DNA of 46,689 nucleotides from Porphyromonas somerae DSM 23386 (lineage in GTDB: Bacteria; Bacteroidota; Bacteroidia; Bacteroidales; Porphyromonadaceae). The position numbers and the translations under genes are program-made. A model generated the notes under the pieces. It made no database searches and was not told the origin of the DNA. It saw only the letters and a program-made list of their open reading frames with translations. The stretch's first letter is position 1. Each line of letters starts with the position of its first letter. Location of the stretch: contig NZ_AQVC01000017.1 in the NCBI RefSeq assembly GCF_000372405.1, positions 199-46,887 on the forward strand, read 5' to 3'. Below are positions 6,542 through 15,209 of the stretch, piece by piece.

Positions 6542-9112
6542 TTAAAGGGTAATGGTGAAGTCGAAAAAGATCTCTCTCGGACGGAGGTAGTAAAGGGAGT
6601 AGACATCGGTGGTAGAGGTCTGCCACCGCCTCTGATACTCATTGTTGCCAAAGATATTCCTACAGGAGAGCCGGAAGTCGTACCGATCCATCTTATAGGC
6701 GATGTGAGCATCGGTAAATAGATGGCTCTGTAGCTTTTTATCTGTGTAATGATAGAACTCACTCTTGCACCCAATCTCCAACTTATTCATCGGGAAGATA
6801 AATAGCTCCAGAGCGTGCGTGAAAGTGGTGATCCGAGGATTGGAGATGGAGGGGTCTCTCCTATTTATCTGCTTGTAGCTCTTCATTTTGCTACTCAGCT
6901 CATAGGAAATCACCTTCGACGGTTGCATAGAAAGGGCTAGGCTCAGTTCGCTATCCTGCAACTGCCATGGCTCTTGCTGGTTCTTTATCAAAAGGTAGTA
7001 ATCACTCCAAACCTGTCGCCCCTTGAGGGTGATAAGTGTTCGCCACCTAAAGAAAGACTTTGCCAAGTCGGCACTCAGAGAATAGCTAGAGGCATTATAC
7101 CGCTCTTCGGTAGGTGTTTGCTTGTAAATCGAGGATTGTAAGGTACTTTGGTAAAGAACCTCATTAGTGCGCCTATTCCACGAAGCGTTGAGCGTGGCAA
7201 ATTGCCCCTTGATCGGATGCTGATATTTAAGTCTTAGAGCTACTGCATGGTTTCCCCGATGCTCCAAGCTGCCACTGTGAGCCGTGACCATTCTATAGGA
7301 GGTATATATAGGTGTGCGGTAGAGTGCAGTAAGGGCATCGGGCCATTCGAAGTAATTATAGGAGAGGGATGCACTAGTGATGGCACTAAAATCATACTGC
7401 ATCCATAGACTTGGTTGCAAAGTTGCCCGAATCTTTTTCATTCCTCCATACTGCCGATGGACAACATCTGCCTTTACCGTTGCCCTCAGTGCCAATGGAT
7501 CCTTTCGGTAGTTCACCCCTGTAGATAGATACCAATTCTGCTGAGTGTACCGCTCTTTATTATCTACCGCTGGGTAATGAATATCCATCTCTTGGTACTT
7601 AAGTTGATAGCCCACCCGTTCGCTCAGTGTAAATCCCTTTATAGTATGATTGAAAGCGATATGATTATCCGACTGAAAGGCCGATAGATCTAGCCGCTCA
7701 GTAAACCCCTCGACCGTCAGTAGCTGCCCAGGCAGATGACTAAAAGTATTAAAGGAGGCTCCCTCAAGGGTATGACCATTCTCAAGGCGATGAATGATCT
7801 CAAAATTCTCCGTGAGATAAGTTTTCTTTAGTTGCACGCTCTGCTCTACCTGCTTTTGTTGCAAAAGAGAGAGCCCGTCACTTTTATCTACTGTAAAGCT
7901 ACCGTAAAGGCGGTTGTTGATATAATTCCGATCCTTATTGATATTGTAGGTCAATTCCCCTTTTAGGGTACTCACCCTTGAGCCGACACTACTCTCCTCA
8001 CTTAGAACTTTTCCCTCATGCTCCAGGTACGTCGTTACCTGCGATCGATTCCCTCTCTCTCTGTCCCAGAAGTAAGAGAGCTGAAAGCGGAGGTCATTGT
8101 CCTTCTTAGTCTTAATGAGGTGATTGGTAGCAACAAGATGCGATTGATTAAAGGTAGAGCGCTCCCTCTCTATGGCAGCAGCCGGCACTACCAGCCTCCT
8201 CAGAAGTCCTGTTTCCTCCAGATTGCCTCGTAGTTCCGTCGTAAGGTCTCGTACCTCCTTAGTGATGTCCTTCCCAGTGTTATCGCACTTGTACATCGAA
8301 AGGTTTTGCATCCGCCGTCCAAAGATCATCCCCATCAGTCGCCCTCTATAGAGCAGTTCACTCGCCCCTTGTGCTGTGGTGCCTATCCCCGCATTGAGGA
8401 TGCCGGTCCAGGTGTTCTTCACCTCCTCTTTGAGGATAATATTGAGGGCGGCTTGTTCACTAAATTGCACCCCCATTAAGCTCCTTATCGGTTGGTGGTT
8501 TTGTAGGACCTGCACCTCTTGGATCATATCGGCATTCAGGTTTTCACTCGCTTGGGCATATTTCGAACCGAGCAGGTCGAGCCCCTCTATGTAAAACTTA
8601 TTGATCGGCTTTCCCTCGAAGGTGATGCGACCATCGGTACGAACCGATAGCCCAGGCATCTTCTTGATCACATCGGCGATGCTTCGGTCCTGACTCAGCT
8701 TAAAGGTAGATACGGTATAAACCAACGTGTCTTGACTTTGCCGAACCCTCTCGGGTCGGATATCCACCTCCCTTAGCTCGAAAGTGGTACTTTGCAGTTG
8801 AATATCCTTACCATTTCTGTACTCCTCTATCTTTATCCGCTTCGTCTCGTAGCCGAGTAGCATAAAGCCTATCGCCACTGGGCGAGCACCCTCTTTGGTG
8901 GTTATCTGGAATCTCCCATCCTCCCCAGTAAAACCGTATGCTAGGAGTGAAGTCTCGGTGCGGTAGAGCAATACATTGACATCTCGGATAGGGGTCCCCT
9001 TCTCATCCACTACCCGCCCATAATAGCTTTCTTGAGCTATGGCTTGAGCTGACAATAGCGAGAATAATATCCCTAGGCATAAAGAAATCCAACGCATGCT
9101 ACTTCCCATCAT
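6542..9112 (-). CDS. TonB-receptor-like outer membrane beta-barrel protein
   Basis: An 856-residue protein. The start at 9112 gives an ATGA overlap with the upstream GLPGLI gene; the signal peptide proper begins at Met6 (MRWISLCLGILFSLL) and ends near AIAQ. A carboxypeptidase-regulatory-like domain (YYGRVVDEKGTPIRDVNVLL, about 30-115) is followed by a plug-like part (FKLSQDRSIADVIKKMPGL to about 215), then a long barrel region ending in a hydrophobic strand FFDFTITL. This matches the outer-membrane proteins that accompany GLPGLI proteins in Bacteroidetes, distant from nutrient-type SusC receptors. Substrate unknown; no SusD-like lipoprotein is next to it. Confidence 0.82.
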   Translation of the reverse strand: MMGSSMRWISLCLGILFSLLSAQAIAQESYYGRVVDEKGTPIRDVNVLLYRTETSLLAYGFTGEDGRFQITTKEGARPVAIGFMLLGYETKRIKIEEYRNGKDIQLQSTTFELREVDIRPERVRQSQDTLVYTVSTFKLSQDRSIADVIKKMPGLSVRTDGRITFEGKPINKFYIEGLDLLGSKYAQASENLNADMIQEVQVLQNHQPIRSLMGVQFSEQAALNIILKEEVKNTWTGILNAGIGTTAQGASELLYRGRLMGMIFGRRMQNLSMYKCDNTGKDITKEVRDLTTELRGNLEETGLLRRLVVPAAAIERERSTFNQSHLVATNHLIKTKKDNDLRFQLSYFWDRERGNRSQVTTYLEHEGKVLSEESSVGSRVSTLKGELTYNINKDRNYINNRLYGSFTVDKSDGLSLLQQKQVEQSVQLKKTYLTENFEIIHRLENGHTLEGASFNTFSHLPGQLLTVEGFTERLDLSAFQSDNHIAFNHTIKGFTLSERVGYQLKYQEMDIHYPAVDNKERYTQQNWYLSTGVNYRKDPLALRATVKADVVHRQYGGMKKIRATLQPSLWMQYDFSAITSASLSYNYFEWPDALTALYRTPIYTSYRMVTAHSGSLEHRGNHAVALRLKYQHPIKGQFATLNASWNRRTNEVLYQSTLQSSIYKQTPTEERYNASSYSLSADLAKSFFRWRTLITLKGRQVWSDYYLLIKNQQEPWQLQDSELSLALSMQPSKVISYELSSKMKSYKQINRRDPSISNPRITTFTHALELFIFPMNKLEIGCKSEFYHYTDKKLQSHLFTDAHIAYKMDRYDFRLSCRNIFGNNEYQRRWQTSTTDVYSLYYLRPREIFFDFTITL

Positions 9113-9933
9113 TCCTTATCCAAAAATAGGGCTGTCCTCTCTGGGTGGACGATATCATTGCCCAGCTGATCCTTTCCTCGGCTCCTAAATCCAGTTAGCT
9201 TCTCAAATAGTGCATCTGGCGATTTCCAAAACAACTTCATCAGGTCGCGGTACTCTTGTCGCGTACACTCCACATATTTTCGATTGGGAAAGAAGAGAGG
9301 CTCCCCCTCAATGCGCTCAATCTGAGTACAGGAGAATGAAAAAAGCCCTTCGCTCTCCTCCGCTTGCAAGATAAGTCCTGGTAGCCCATAGAGCATCCAC
9401 GGGCCATCGCTGTAGGGGATCTCAGGAGTAAACCATACCGTCCAATGCCGGCCCCGATAATCAGTGGTCGCTTGCTGGCAGTGATAGCCTGCTATGATGC
9501 TATCCTTTGGCACCAAGGTCCACTCGGGTCGCATCATCGGTTCCGTGTACCTCAGATGCTTGAAAGTCTTCTCTACAAAGGTGAGCTGGTTGGTAGCGGG
9601 ATAGTTTTTCCACAGTTGATACATCAGCCGAGACCTGCGGTAGCCAGCGCGCTCACATGCATTCATCACATCGCCTACGGTACCTCCTTGTGCCAAAACC
9701 CGATCCTGAATCAATTGCCGTTGGACATTATTCAGACCATAAAAGTGAGATACCTTATCCCCAATGTCTAGGATCGCCTCATCCTTAATAGCTACCTTTT
9801 GCTCCTCAAATTGATGGTAGATAGCCGTATAATGTACCCTTGCCCGCACCATCTCCTTCTCCTGTGCTGAAGCAGTAGTACCTACCACCAAAGTGAGAAG
9901 TAACCAACCAAATAGTATCTTATCTATCCTCAT
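9109..9933 (-). CDS. GLPGLI family secreted protein
   Basis: A 274-residue protein with a signal peptide (1-24, ending TASAQ), so periplasmic or exported. The hallmark motif GLPGLI stands at 183-188, followed by the Q-A-E-E-S part usual for the family. Family function is unknown, but members are repeatedly found next to an outer-membrane barrel gene, as here, where the stop overlaps the barrel start (ATGA). This suggests a periplasmic partner of the barrel protein; that is an inference from context. The region upstream is a repeat island, so the promoter is uncertain; a near-consensus TATCTTTA lies about 50 bases upstream. Confidence 0.87.
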   Translation of the reverse strand: MRIDKILFGWLLLTLVVGTTASAQEKEMVRARVHYTAIYHQFEEQKVAIKDEAILDIGDKVSHFYGLNNVQRQLIQDRVLAQGGTVGDVMNACERAGYRRSRLMYQLWKNYPATNQLTFVEKTFKHLRYTEPMMRPEWTLVPKDSIIAGYHCQQATTDYRGRHWTVWFTPEIPYSDGPWMLYGLPGLILQAEESEGLFSFSCTQIERIEGEPLFFPNRKYVECTRQEYRDLMKLFWKSPDALFEKLTGFRSRGKDQLGNDIVHPERTALFLDKE

Positions 9934-10027
9934 AGTATTTAGGTCATTGAAATAAAATCAATGTGCTTAACCCGTGTCTAAAGATAATAAAAATAGTTGA
10001 GATCGGGGAATAAAAGGTTATGGTTAG

Positions 10028-10275
10028 CAGGGGTTACGCATTAGAAACGTCTTGCCGTATGGTTTTTAGGTGTCTATGAGTAAGGACCTCCGCGAGGAGG
10101 TCCGACGGATCCTAGCCCCCGATTCGGAGGGGGTAAGCCCCCGAATGACCGGGGGAAACGCTTGCGTCATTTGGGGAGACCCTATCAACCCCTTATTCCA
10201 CACGCATACGGAATCTATTCCGCAGGGCTACGGAATCCATTCCGCACGCGTGCGGAATATGAGGTTGATGTGGTA
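10028..10275. mobile_element. Hairpin-rich TIR element, copy B, right end missing
   Basis: GCAGGGGTTACGCATTAGA (10027-10045) matches the element end consensus. It is followed by the shared CCGTATGGTTTTTAG word, a GGACCTCC/GGAGGTCC hairpin (10084-10103; one pair longer than in copy A) and the C/G-rich hairpin (about 10117-10156). Beyond that the sequence departs from copy A and runs into a different palindrome cluster. No inverted right end was found before 10560, so the copy is truncated or was replaced at the right. Confidence 0.65.
10184..10269. repeat. Nested palindrome cluster with CGGAAT words
   Basis: An outer stem pairs ATCAACC (10184-10190) and TATTCC (10194-10199) with GGAATA (10254-10259) and GGTTGAT (10263-10269). 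Inside are several CGGAAT..ATTCCG inverted words and a 20-bp perfect palindrome at 10239-10258 (ATTCCGCACGCGTGCGGAAT). The whole could fold as one branched structure. Function unknown. Confidence 0.7.
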
Positions 10276-10334
10276 GCCCTTTTAATCGCTAATCTGATAT
10301 AAGTATCCCTGATATGGTGTACACCAATTATTCG

Positions 10335-10388
10335 CTATTCCTGAAAAAGTAGACACTTCGTGTCCTCTATTCCTGAAAAACTACACAC
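10335..10388. repeat. Two 22-bp direct repeats, period 32
   Basis: CTATTCCTGAAAAA followed by GTAGACAC (10335-10356) recurs at 10367-10388 as CTATTCCTGAAAAA followed by CTACACAC, with two mismatches. Noncoding; possibly a duplicated end of an old insertion. Confidence 0.7.
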
Positions 10389-10415
10389 TACCATCTATCA
10401 CTTATCTATTTGGGC

Positions 10416-10469
10416 GTCCGACTCGTCTGACCTGTCCGATCTGTCCGACTTGTCCGACCTGTCCGAAGA
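10416..10469. repeat. Six 9-bp tandem repeats (GTCCGACCT-like)
   Basis: Six 9-base units stand head to tail: GTCCGACTC, GTCTGACCT, GTCCGATCT, GTCCGACTT, GTCCGACCT, GTCCGAAGA. The unit core GTCCGACC also occurs in the long hairpin arms of the TIR element family. No open frame runs through it (one unit gives TGA in the GTC frame). Confidence 0.75.
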
Positions 10470-10502
10470 AGGTACCTCCTCCCTCCGATAGGCACAATAA
10501 AG

Positions 10503-10536
10503 AAAGGTGGAGCCACACAGAGGTAGCTCCACCTTT
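10503..10536 (-). terminator. Intrinsic terminator of the S41 protease gene
   Basis: AAAGGTGGAGC (10503-10513) and GCTCCACCTTT (10526-10536) form an 11-bp stem; on the minus strand it is followed by CTTTATT. It lies just after the stop at 10561. Confidence 0.7.
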
Positions 10537-10560
10537 CGGTCATTATGGGTTGGTATTTAG

Positions 10561-13500
10561 TTACTTCTTCATCAGCTCATCCACAGCTGCTTTGAGCTGA
10601 GCATCGTAATTGCGTTGAGCCTCCTCAGGAGTGTTGTAGATGAGAATATCCGGCTCAAGCTGGTGATTTTCGAGTGCATTGCCCGCCACATCAGTTACGG
10701 TGACCTGAGGGATACCAAATACCAGTGAGGGGTCTACAAGGGTTTCCCACCATACGGCAGTCATAGTTCCTGGTACTGGTGCACCTATGAGCTTGCCGAT
10801 GCCTAGGGTCTTATAAACCCATGGGAAGCCGTGGGCATTGGAGTAGTTGCCTTCGCTCATCAGCACTGCAGATGGCTTGGTCCACTGTGCAAAGGGGTCA
10901 TTGCCAATGAATTGCCCTCTTGGTGCAAACTTGCTATAGAGCTTGCCCGTAAGTAGGGTGACGAGGTCTTCGTGCAACCAGCCACCGCCATTGAAGCGGG
11001 TATCTATGATCACAGCATCGCAATGGCGATACTTACCGAGTAGATCTTTGAAGGTCTTGCGGAAAGAAGGGCTATCCATTCCCTCCACGTGAATGTAGGC
11101 GATCTTGCCACCGCTCCACTCCTCTACCATCTTAGCACGCTGTTCTACCCAACGGCGGTAGAGTAGTTCACTCTCCTCCCATCGGGCAGCGGGGCGAACC
11201 TGCTCCTCTACCTCCTTTTGGTCGGTGCCCTTGAGGGTAAGCGTCATCCACTCACCAGTGTGACCATTGATATAGTACTCAATCGGCTTATCGGGGGCGA
11301 TCTCTTCGCCATTCACCTTGGTGATGATCACCCCTGGCTTAGCTATAGACTTCGCCTTGTCCATTGGGCCACCAGGGATCACTTCGGCGATCTTCACGCC
11401 TACCCCCTCGTAGCTATCGTCGTAGAATAGTCCGAGCGAAGCGGTTGATCTATTAGCAGGGCGACCACCGTATCTTGCCCCAGTGTGAGAGGCATTGAGC
11501 TCACCGAGTAGCTCGGAGAGCATCTCGGCATAGTCGTAGTTATTATTGATCTCAGGGAGGAAAGCACGATAGTTATCGGCATAGCCTTGCCAATCAACGC
11601 CGTGCAGGTCCTTATCATAAAACTTATTCGCCACCTGCTTCACTACGTGGTCAAACATATACTCACGCTCCTTGGCACCACGGTACTCAAACTTGGCAGC
11701 AAAGGTGATCGGCTTGCGACTCTTTCCCTCAATCTTGTACATACCTCTTCCCGAGAATAGATAGAGCGTCTTGCCATCCTTACCCATCTCTAGCCGGCCA
11801 TTACCCACGTCGGCGAGTAGCATCTCCGTCTTTTTCTCGGCCAGATCCATCTCGTAGAGGTTGGTAGCATCGTCAAAATAGGCGAGGTAGTAGAGCTTAT
11901 CGCCCTTAGGGTTCATCGCAAAGTCGCTTTGGAAGCCACTGGTGCGTGTGAGTCGTACAGTGCGATAATCACGCTGTGCGAGGTCGAAGGTAAGTGGAGC
12001 GACCACTTTGGTCTCCTCCTTTGCCTTTTTATCCTTCTTACCTTTCTTATCCTCTTTCTTATCGTCCTCCTTTTCCTCCTCCTTTGGCAGTAGCTTCTCA
12101 CGCTCCTCCTTATCGAGTATAAATGCGTCGTAAGCCTCTTGGTCTAAGAACATCAGGTAGAGGTCGTACTCCGCTCCCCAGCTACCGTGGCTGCGATAAC
12201 CGGCTCTATCGGAGGCAAAGATGATGCCTTTGCCATTGAGTACGAAGCGACCGGCACCTTCAGAGTAACCACTCTCGGTGAGGTTGTGGGTGGTGCCACT
12301 GCCGTCGGCCTTGATGATGGCCACATCCTTATTATTCCATCCACCGATGCCAATATACTCTGTGATGATCCACTTGCTATCGGGGCTCCAAGCGAAGTCT
12401 TGGTCGCCATCGGAGTAGGAGTATTGGTACTTCTTATTCATCACCTCTCGCTCCGTCTTGCTGGCGAGGTTGAGGACGTAGATAGCCGAGCGATCACGTA
12501 GGAAGGCGATCTCCTTGCCATCGGGGCTAATTTCGGGCTGGAACGAAGGTAGCTCGCTATTATTGGTGAGCTGTGTCTCCTTGAACTCTTTGGCGTAGAC
12601 AAACTCCTTATCCGCCTCCCTCGCCAGTTCAGTCATATAGAGATTCCACTGTCCACCTCGTTCGGCAGAGTAGACCAGCTTCCGGCCATCCGGGCTCCAG
12701 GTGAGGTCTCTCTCCTGCTCGGGGGTATTGGTGATGCGGCGAGTGGTGCCGTACTCAATATTGGTGACAAAGACATCGCCACGGACTATAAAGGCCACCT
12801 CCTTTTCATTGGGAGATAATGCGTAGTCCGTCGCCCCTCGGGTGATGGTGCGATACTCCACCTCAGGCTTAGAGTAGTCGGCGACTACCTGCAGTGCCAC
12901 CTTGGTAGGCTCCCCACCAAGTGGCATATAGTAGAGCTCTCCATTCCACGAAAAGGCCACGTTGCCCCTCCCGTCCATACTCATATAGCGCACAGGGTGC
13001 TTCTCGAAGTGGGTCAGCTGTACTGGTGCCTTTCCTTCTAGGCTCCCCTTATATATATTGAGTGTGCCATCTGCCTCGCTGGTGTAAAGGTACTCCCTTT
13101 GCCCAGGAAGCCAAAGGGCATTGCGGTCTTCGCCCTTGAAGGTGGTGAGCTTTTGGTGCTTATTATCGGTAGGATTGTAGAGCCAAATATCACGAGTCAC
13201 AGAGGAGGTGTGGTGCTTTCGGAACTTATCCTCGTACCCTTTGAGGTCAGTGTAAAGAATGCGTCCGTCGGCACCTATTGAGGGCTCTATCATCGTGATA
13301 GCCGAGAACATCTTGGGCCGGCTACCCGATATCTTTTGCTGATAAAGCTGGGTGAACATTCCTGAGGGGAAGAGCCCCATCTCCTTTGCAGGGCGAATGT
13401 AGCTATCAAAGAGAATGGTCTCATCATCGAGAAAGGCAACTGGGATCTGTCGTGTGCTACCGAGGGTCACTCTGGTGGCATTTCCTCCGATACGTGAGGT

Positions 13501-13785
13501 GATATAGACATTGAAGTTGCCCTCTCTATCCGAGGCAAAGGCGAGCTTTTGCCCATCTTTGCTCCAAACGGGTGCTTGGTCGTAAGCGGGGTGAGAGGTG
13601 ATCTGCCTGGCCAATCCACCAGATACTGGCACCGTGTAGAGGTCGCCCATGTAGGTAAAGGCTATTTCCTTCCCGTCGGGGCTTAGGGCAGTTTGCCGCA
13701 CCCAGCGAGGTTCGTGGCTCTGTGCTAGAGCCGAAAGGGCTAGTAGGCTGGTAGCTCCTACTAGGAGTAGCTTTCTGATTGACAT
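10561..13785 (-). CDS. Tricorn-like S41 family peptidase, exported
   Basis: About 1074 residues from the ATG at 13785, chosen because it opens a clean signal peptide (MSIRKLLLVG to ALAQ); an ATG at 13815 would add ten residues. The N-terminal half has beta-propeller repeats with the ALSPDGKEIAF / WSPDGRKLVY pattern. A Lys/Glu-rich charged linker (KEEEKEDDKKEDKKGKK) follows, then a core with a PDZ-like part and the S41 domain. Catalytic candidates match tricorn protease: Ser766-His767 (NASHTG), Ser982 (GNYSNAHG) and Glu1039 (ALENHQLEPD). It probably degrades peptides in the periplasm. A terminator follows. The upstream epimerase gene ends 29 bases before the chosen start. Confidence 0.9.
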   Translation of the reverse strand: MSIRKLLLVGATSLLALSALAQSHEPRWVRQTALSPDGKEIAFTYMGDLYTVPVSGGLARQITSHPAYDQAPVWSKDGQKLAFASDREGNFNVYITSRIGGNATRVTLGSTRQIPVAFLDDETILFDSYIRPAKEMGLFPSGMFTQLYQQKISGSRPKMFSAITMIEPSIGADGRILYTDLKGYEDKFRKHHTSSVTRDIWLYNPTDNKHQKLTTFKGEDRNALWLPGQREYLYTSEADGTLNIYKGSLEGKAPVQLTHFEKHPVRYMSMDGRGNVAFSWNGELYYMPLGGEPTKVALQVVADYSKPEVEYRTITRGATDYALSPNEKEVAFIVRGDVFVTNIEYGTTRRITNTPEQERDLTWSPDGRKLVYSAERGGQWNLYMTELAREADKEFVYAKEFKETQLTNNSELPSFQPEISPDGKEIAFLRDRSAIYVLNLASKTEREVMNKKYQYSYSDGDQDFAWSPDSKWIITEYIGIGGWNNKDVAIIKADGSGTTHNLTESGYSEGAGRFVLNGKGIIFASDRAGYRSHGSWGAEYDLYLMFLDQEAYDAFILDKEEREKLLPKEEEKEDDKKEDKKGKKDKKAKEETKVVAPLTFDLAQRDYRTVRLTRTSGFQSDFAMNPKGDKLYYLAYFDDATNLYEMDLAEKKTEMLLADVGNGRLEMGKDGKTLYLFSGRGMYKIEGKSRKPITFAAKFEYRGAKEREYMFDHVVKQVANKFYDKDLHGVDWQGYADNYRAFLPEINNNYDYAEMLSELLGELNASHTGARYGGRPANRSTASLGLFYDDSYEGVGVKIAEVIPGGPMDKAKSIAKPGVIITKVNGEEIAPDKPIEYYINGHTGEWMTLTLKGTDQKEVEEQVRPAARWEESELLYRRWVEQRAKMVEEWSGGKIAYIHVEGMDSPSFRKTFKDLLGKYRHCDAVIIDTRFNGGGWLHEDLVTLLTGKLYSKFAPRGQFIGNDPFAQWTKPSAVLMSEGNYSNAHGFPWVYKTLGIGKLIGAPVPGTMTAVWWETLVDPSLVFGIPQVTVTDVAGNALENHQLEPDILIYNTPEEAQRNYDAQLKAAVDELMKK

Positions 13786-13814
13786 AATAAATGAGTTATA
13801 GATTTGTGATAACA

Positions 13815-14852
13815 TTATTTCTCTTCCAGCTCTCTAAAATAAAGGCTCATCGCCTCTTCATCTTGCTCCACCCATGCTTTGTAGGGCTCGCTCTTGGAGA
13901 GGAGATAGCTCTTCACGATTTTGCGTGTTGCCTTTGCTGCCACTCGAGCCACCCAAGGGATGCTCTTCCCTACCGCCTGGTAGTAGTCGGTGAGGGTGTC
14001 TCTGCGGAAGTGGAGAATATCCTCTAGCTCCTGCCCATCCTCGTAGTAGCCGCAGTGGAAGTTTTTGGTGGCAAAAGCGTGAGAAGGGAAGTCTAGTGCT
14101 CCTAAGCCAAAGAGCTCAAAGTTTTTGGCCAAAAACTCACCGTAAGTGGTGGTGCACTCAGCGCCTCCACCAAGGTTGAATATCTTGCCCTCCACCTTAT
14201 CTAGGTACTCTAGAGTATATACAAAGGCTCTAGCGGTATCACGAGGGGTGGCGATCTCCATAATCTGCTCTAGGGGCATCCGAAACATGAGTTTACCTAC
14301 GTGGTGGTTGCCGACACCCATAATCGCTGCAAGGCGGTAGATGGTCCAGCGAAGCTTACTCTCTTGTACCAGCCGCTCCATAGCGATCTTGGTCTCGGCG
14401 TAGTTGTCGCCCTCCGCAGGGGTGAGGGGGTCGGAGACTTTGATGTAAGGGTCGAGCAGACGGTCGCCGTAAGTGGCGACACTCGAGGCGATGGCGATAA
14501 AGGCGTTGGGGGAGTGCTGCTCAAGCTGATTGATCAGGTTTTTCGTGCCCTCTACATTGACCTTCTGAGCTAGCTCTGGTCGGTCGTGTGCCAAAGGAGG
14601 AATCACCGAAGCCATGTGTAGCACCACATCTACATCGGTGGTGGGCTCCACCAGACTCTCGGGATTGGTAATGTCGCCAAAATATACCTTTAGGGCTCCT
14701 TCGTAACGGTCGAAGAACTCTCGGTTGCGAGGGTTGTCGAGGTCAAAGACCCGCAGCTCATACTGCCCACTCGCTACTAATTGCTTTACTATCTCTCTAC
14801 CGATACTACCGCCAGCACCGGTCAGTAGCACGCTCTTTTTCGTGTTGCTCAT
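13815..14852 (-). CDS. NAD-dependent epimerase/dehydratase (extended SDR)
   Basis: A 345-residue cytoplasmic protein with the Rossmann motif TGAGGSIG at 11-18, an acidic residue after the second strand (FDLDN) typical of NAD use, and the catalytic pair Tyr151-Lys155 (YAETK). The family acts on nucleotide sugars or related substrates, and the substrate cannot be read from sequence. The C-terminal extension (HFRRDTLTDYYQAVGKSIPW) is unusual for a GalE-type enzyme. It precedes the S41 gene closely and may be co-transcribed with it. No sugar-pathway gene is adjacent. Confidence 0.82.
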   Translation of the reverse strand: MSNTKKSVLLTGAGGSIGREIVKQLVASGQYELRVFDLDNPRNREFFDRYEGALKVYFGDITNPESLVEPTTDVDVVLHMASVIPPLAHDRPELAQKVNVEGTKNLINQLEQHSPNAFIAIASSVATYGDRLLDPYIKVSDPLTPAEGDNYAETKIAMERLVQESKLRWTIYRLAAIMGVGNHHVGKLMFRMPLEQIMEIATPRDTARAFVYTLEYLDKVEGKIFNLGGGAECTTTYGEFLAKNFELFGLGALDFPSHAFATKNFHCGYYEDGQELEDILHFRRDTLTDYYQAVGKSIPWVARVAAKATRKIVKSYLLSKSEPYKAWVEQDEEAMSLYFRELEEK

Positions 14853-14957
14853 CTTGTTGTTTTTATCTAAAGATTATTATCTGTTTTAGATGGCTAAGAT
14901 ACCAATTATCTAGCAGACAACCCTAAGAAATAGGGCACTCTGTATGTAAAATAAAGC

Positions 14958-14965
14958 TATATTTG
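14958..14965 (+). promoter_or_regulatory. Promoter -7 box for the 43-codon ORF
   Basis: TATATTTG matches TAnnTTTG and stands 32 bases before the ATG at 14998, the same distance as at several other genes in the window. Confidence 0.45.
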
Positions 14966-14997
14966 ACCTATAAGGAATTAGGATAACTCTTTTTATT

Positions 14998-15129
14998 ATG
15001 ATGATGAAGCGTTTTTTATTACTGTGGATAATGCTTTGGGGGTTTTGTACTATGGGAGCATCTCAAACTTATATTTATCAAGGGGATAAAGCGGTACGAC
15101 TATGGGTCGAAGGTACTCTTTACCATTGA
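14998..15129 (+). CDS. 43-residue secreted peptide or truncated gene remnant
   Basis: Three consecutive ATGs open MMMKRFLLLWIMLWGFCTMG, a clear signal peptide with likely cleavage after GASQ, followed by only about 20 residues (TYIYQGDKAVRLWVEGTLYH) and a stop. The mature part looks like the beginning of a secreted beta-rich protein, so the rest was probably lost; no continuation is readable in other frames before creD. A consensus -7 box sits upstream, so it may still be expressed. A genuine short secreted peptide is possible. I do not recognise a family. Confidence 0.45.
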   Translation: MMMKRFLLLWIMLWGFCTMGASQTYIYQGDKAVRLWVEGTLYH

Positions 15130-15144
15130 TGGGCATCTACCAAA

Positions 15145-15184
15145 AGCGTTGATGATCTACTTGGTTATGTAGACCATCAACGCT
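15145..15184 (-). terminator. Terminator hairpin between creD and the small ORF
   Basis: AGCGTTGATGATCTAC (15145-15160) pairs with GTAGACCATCAACGCT (15169-15184), with one G-T pair and an 8-base loop. On the minus strand it is followed by TTTTGG, fitting termination of creD. It could also stop plus-strand transcripts from the small ORF, though without a T tract on that side. Confidence 0.6.
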
Positions 15185-15209
15185 CTGTCTGTAGCCACTC
15201 AGTGGTAGA

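Noticed and set aside
10070-10276. 68-residue plus-strand ORF
   Set aside because: It is the chance translation of hairpins in copy B of the repeat element.
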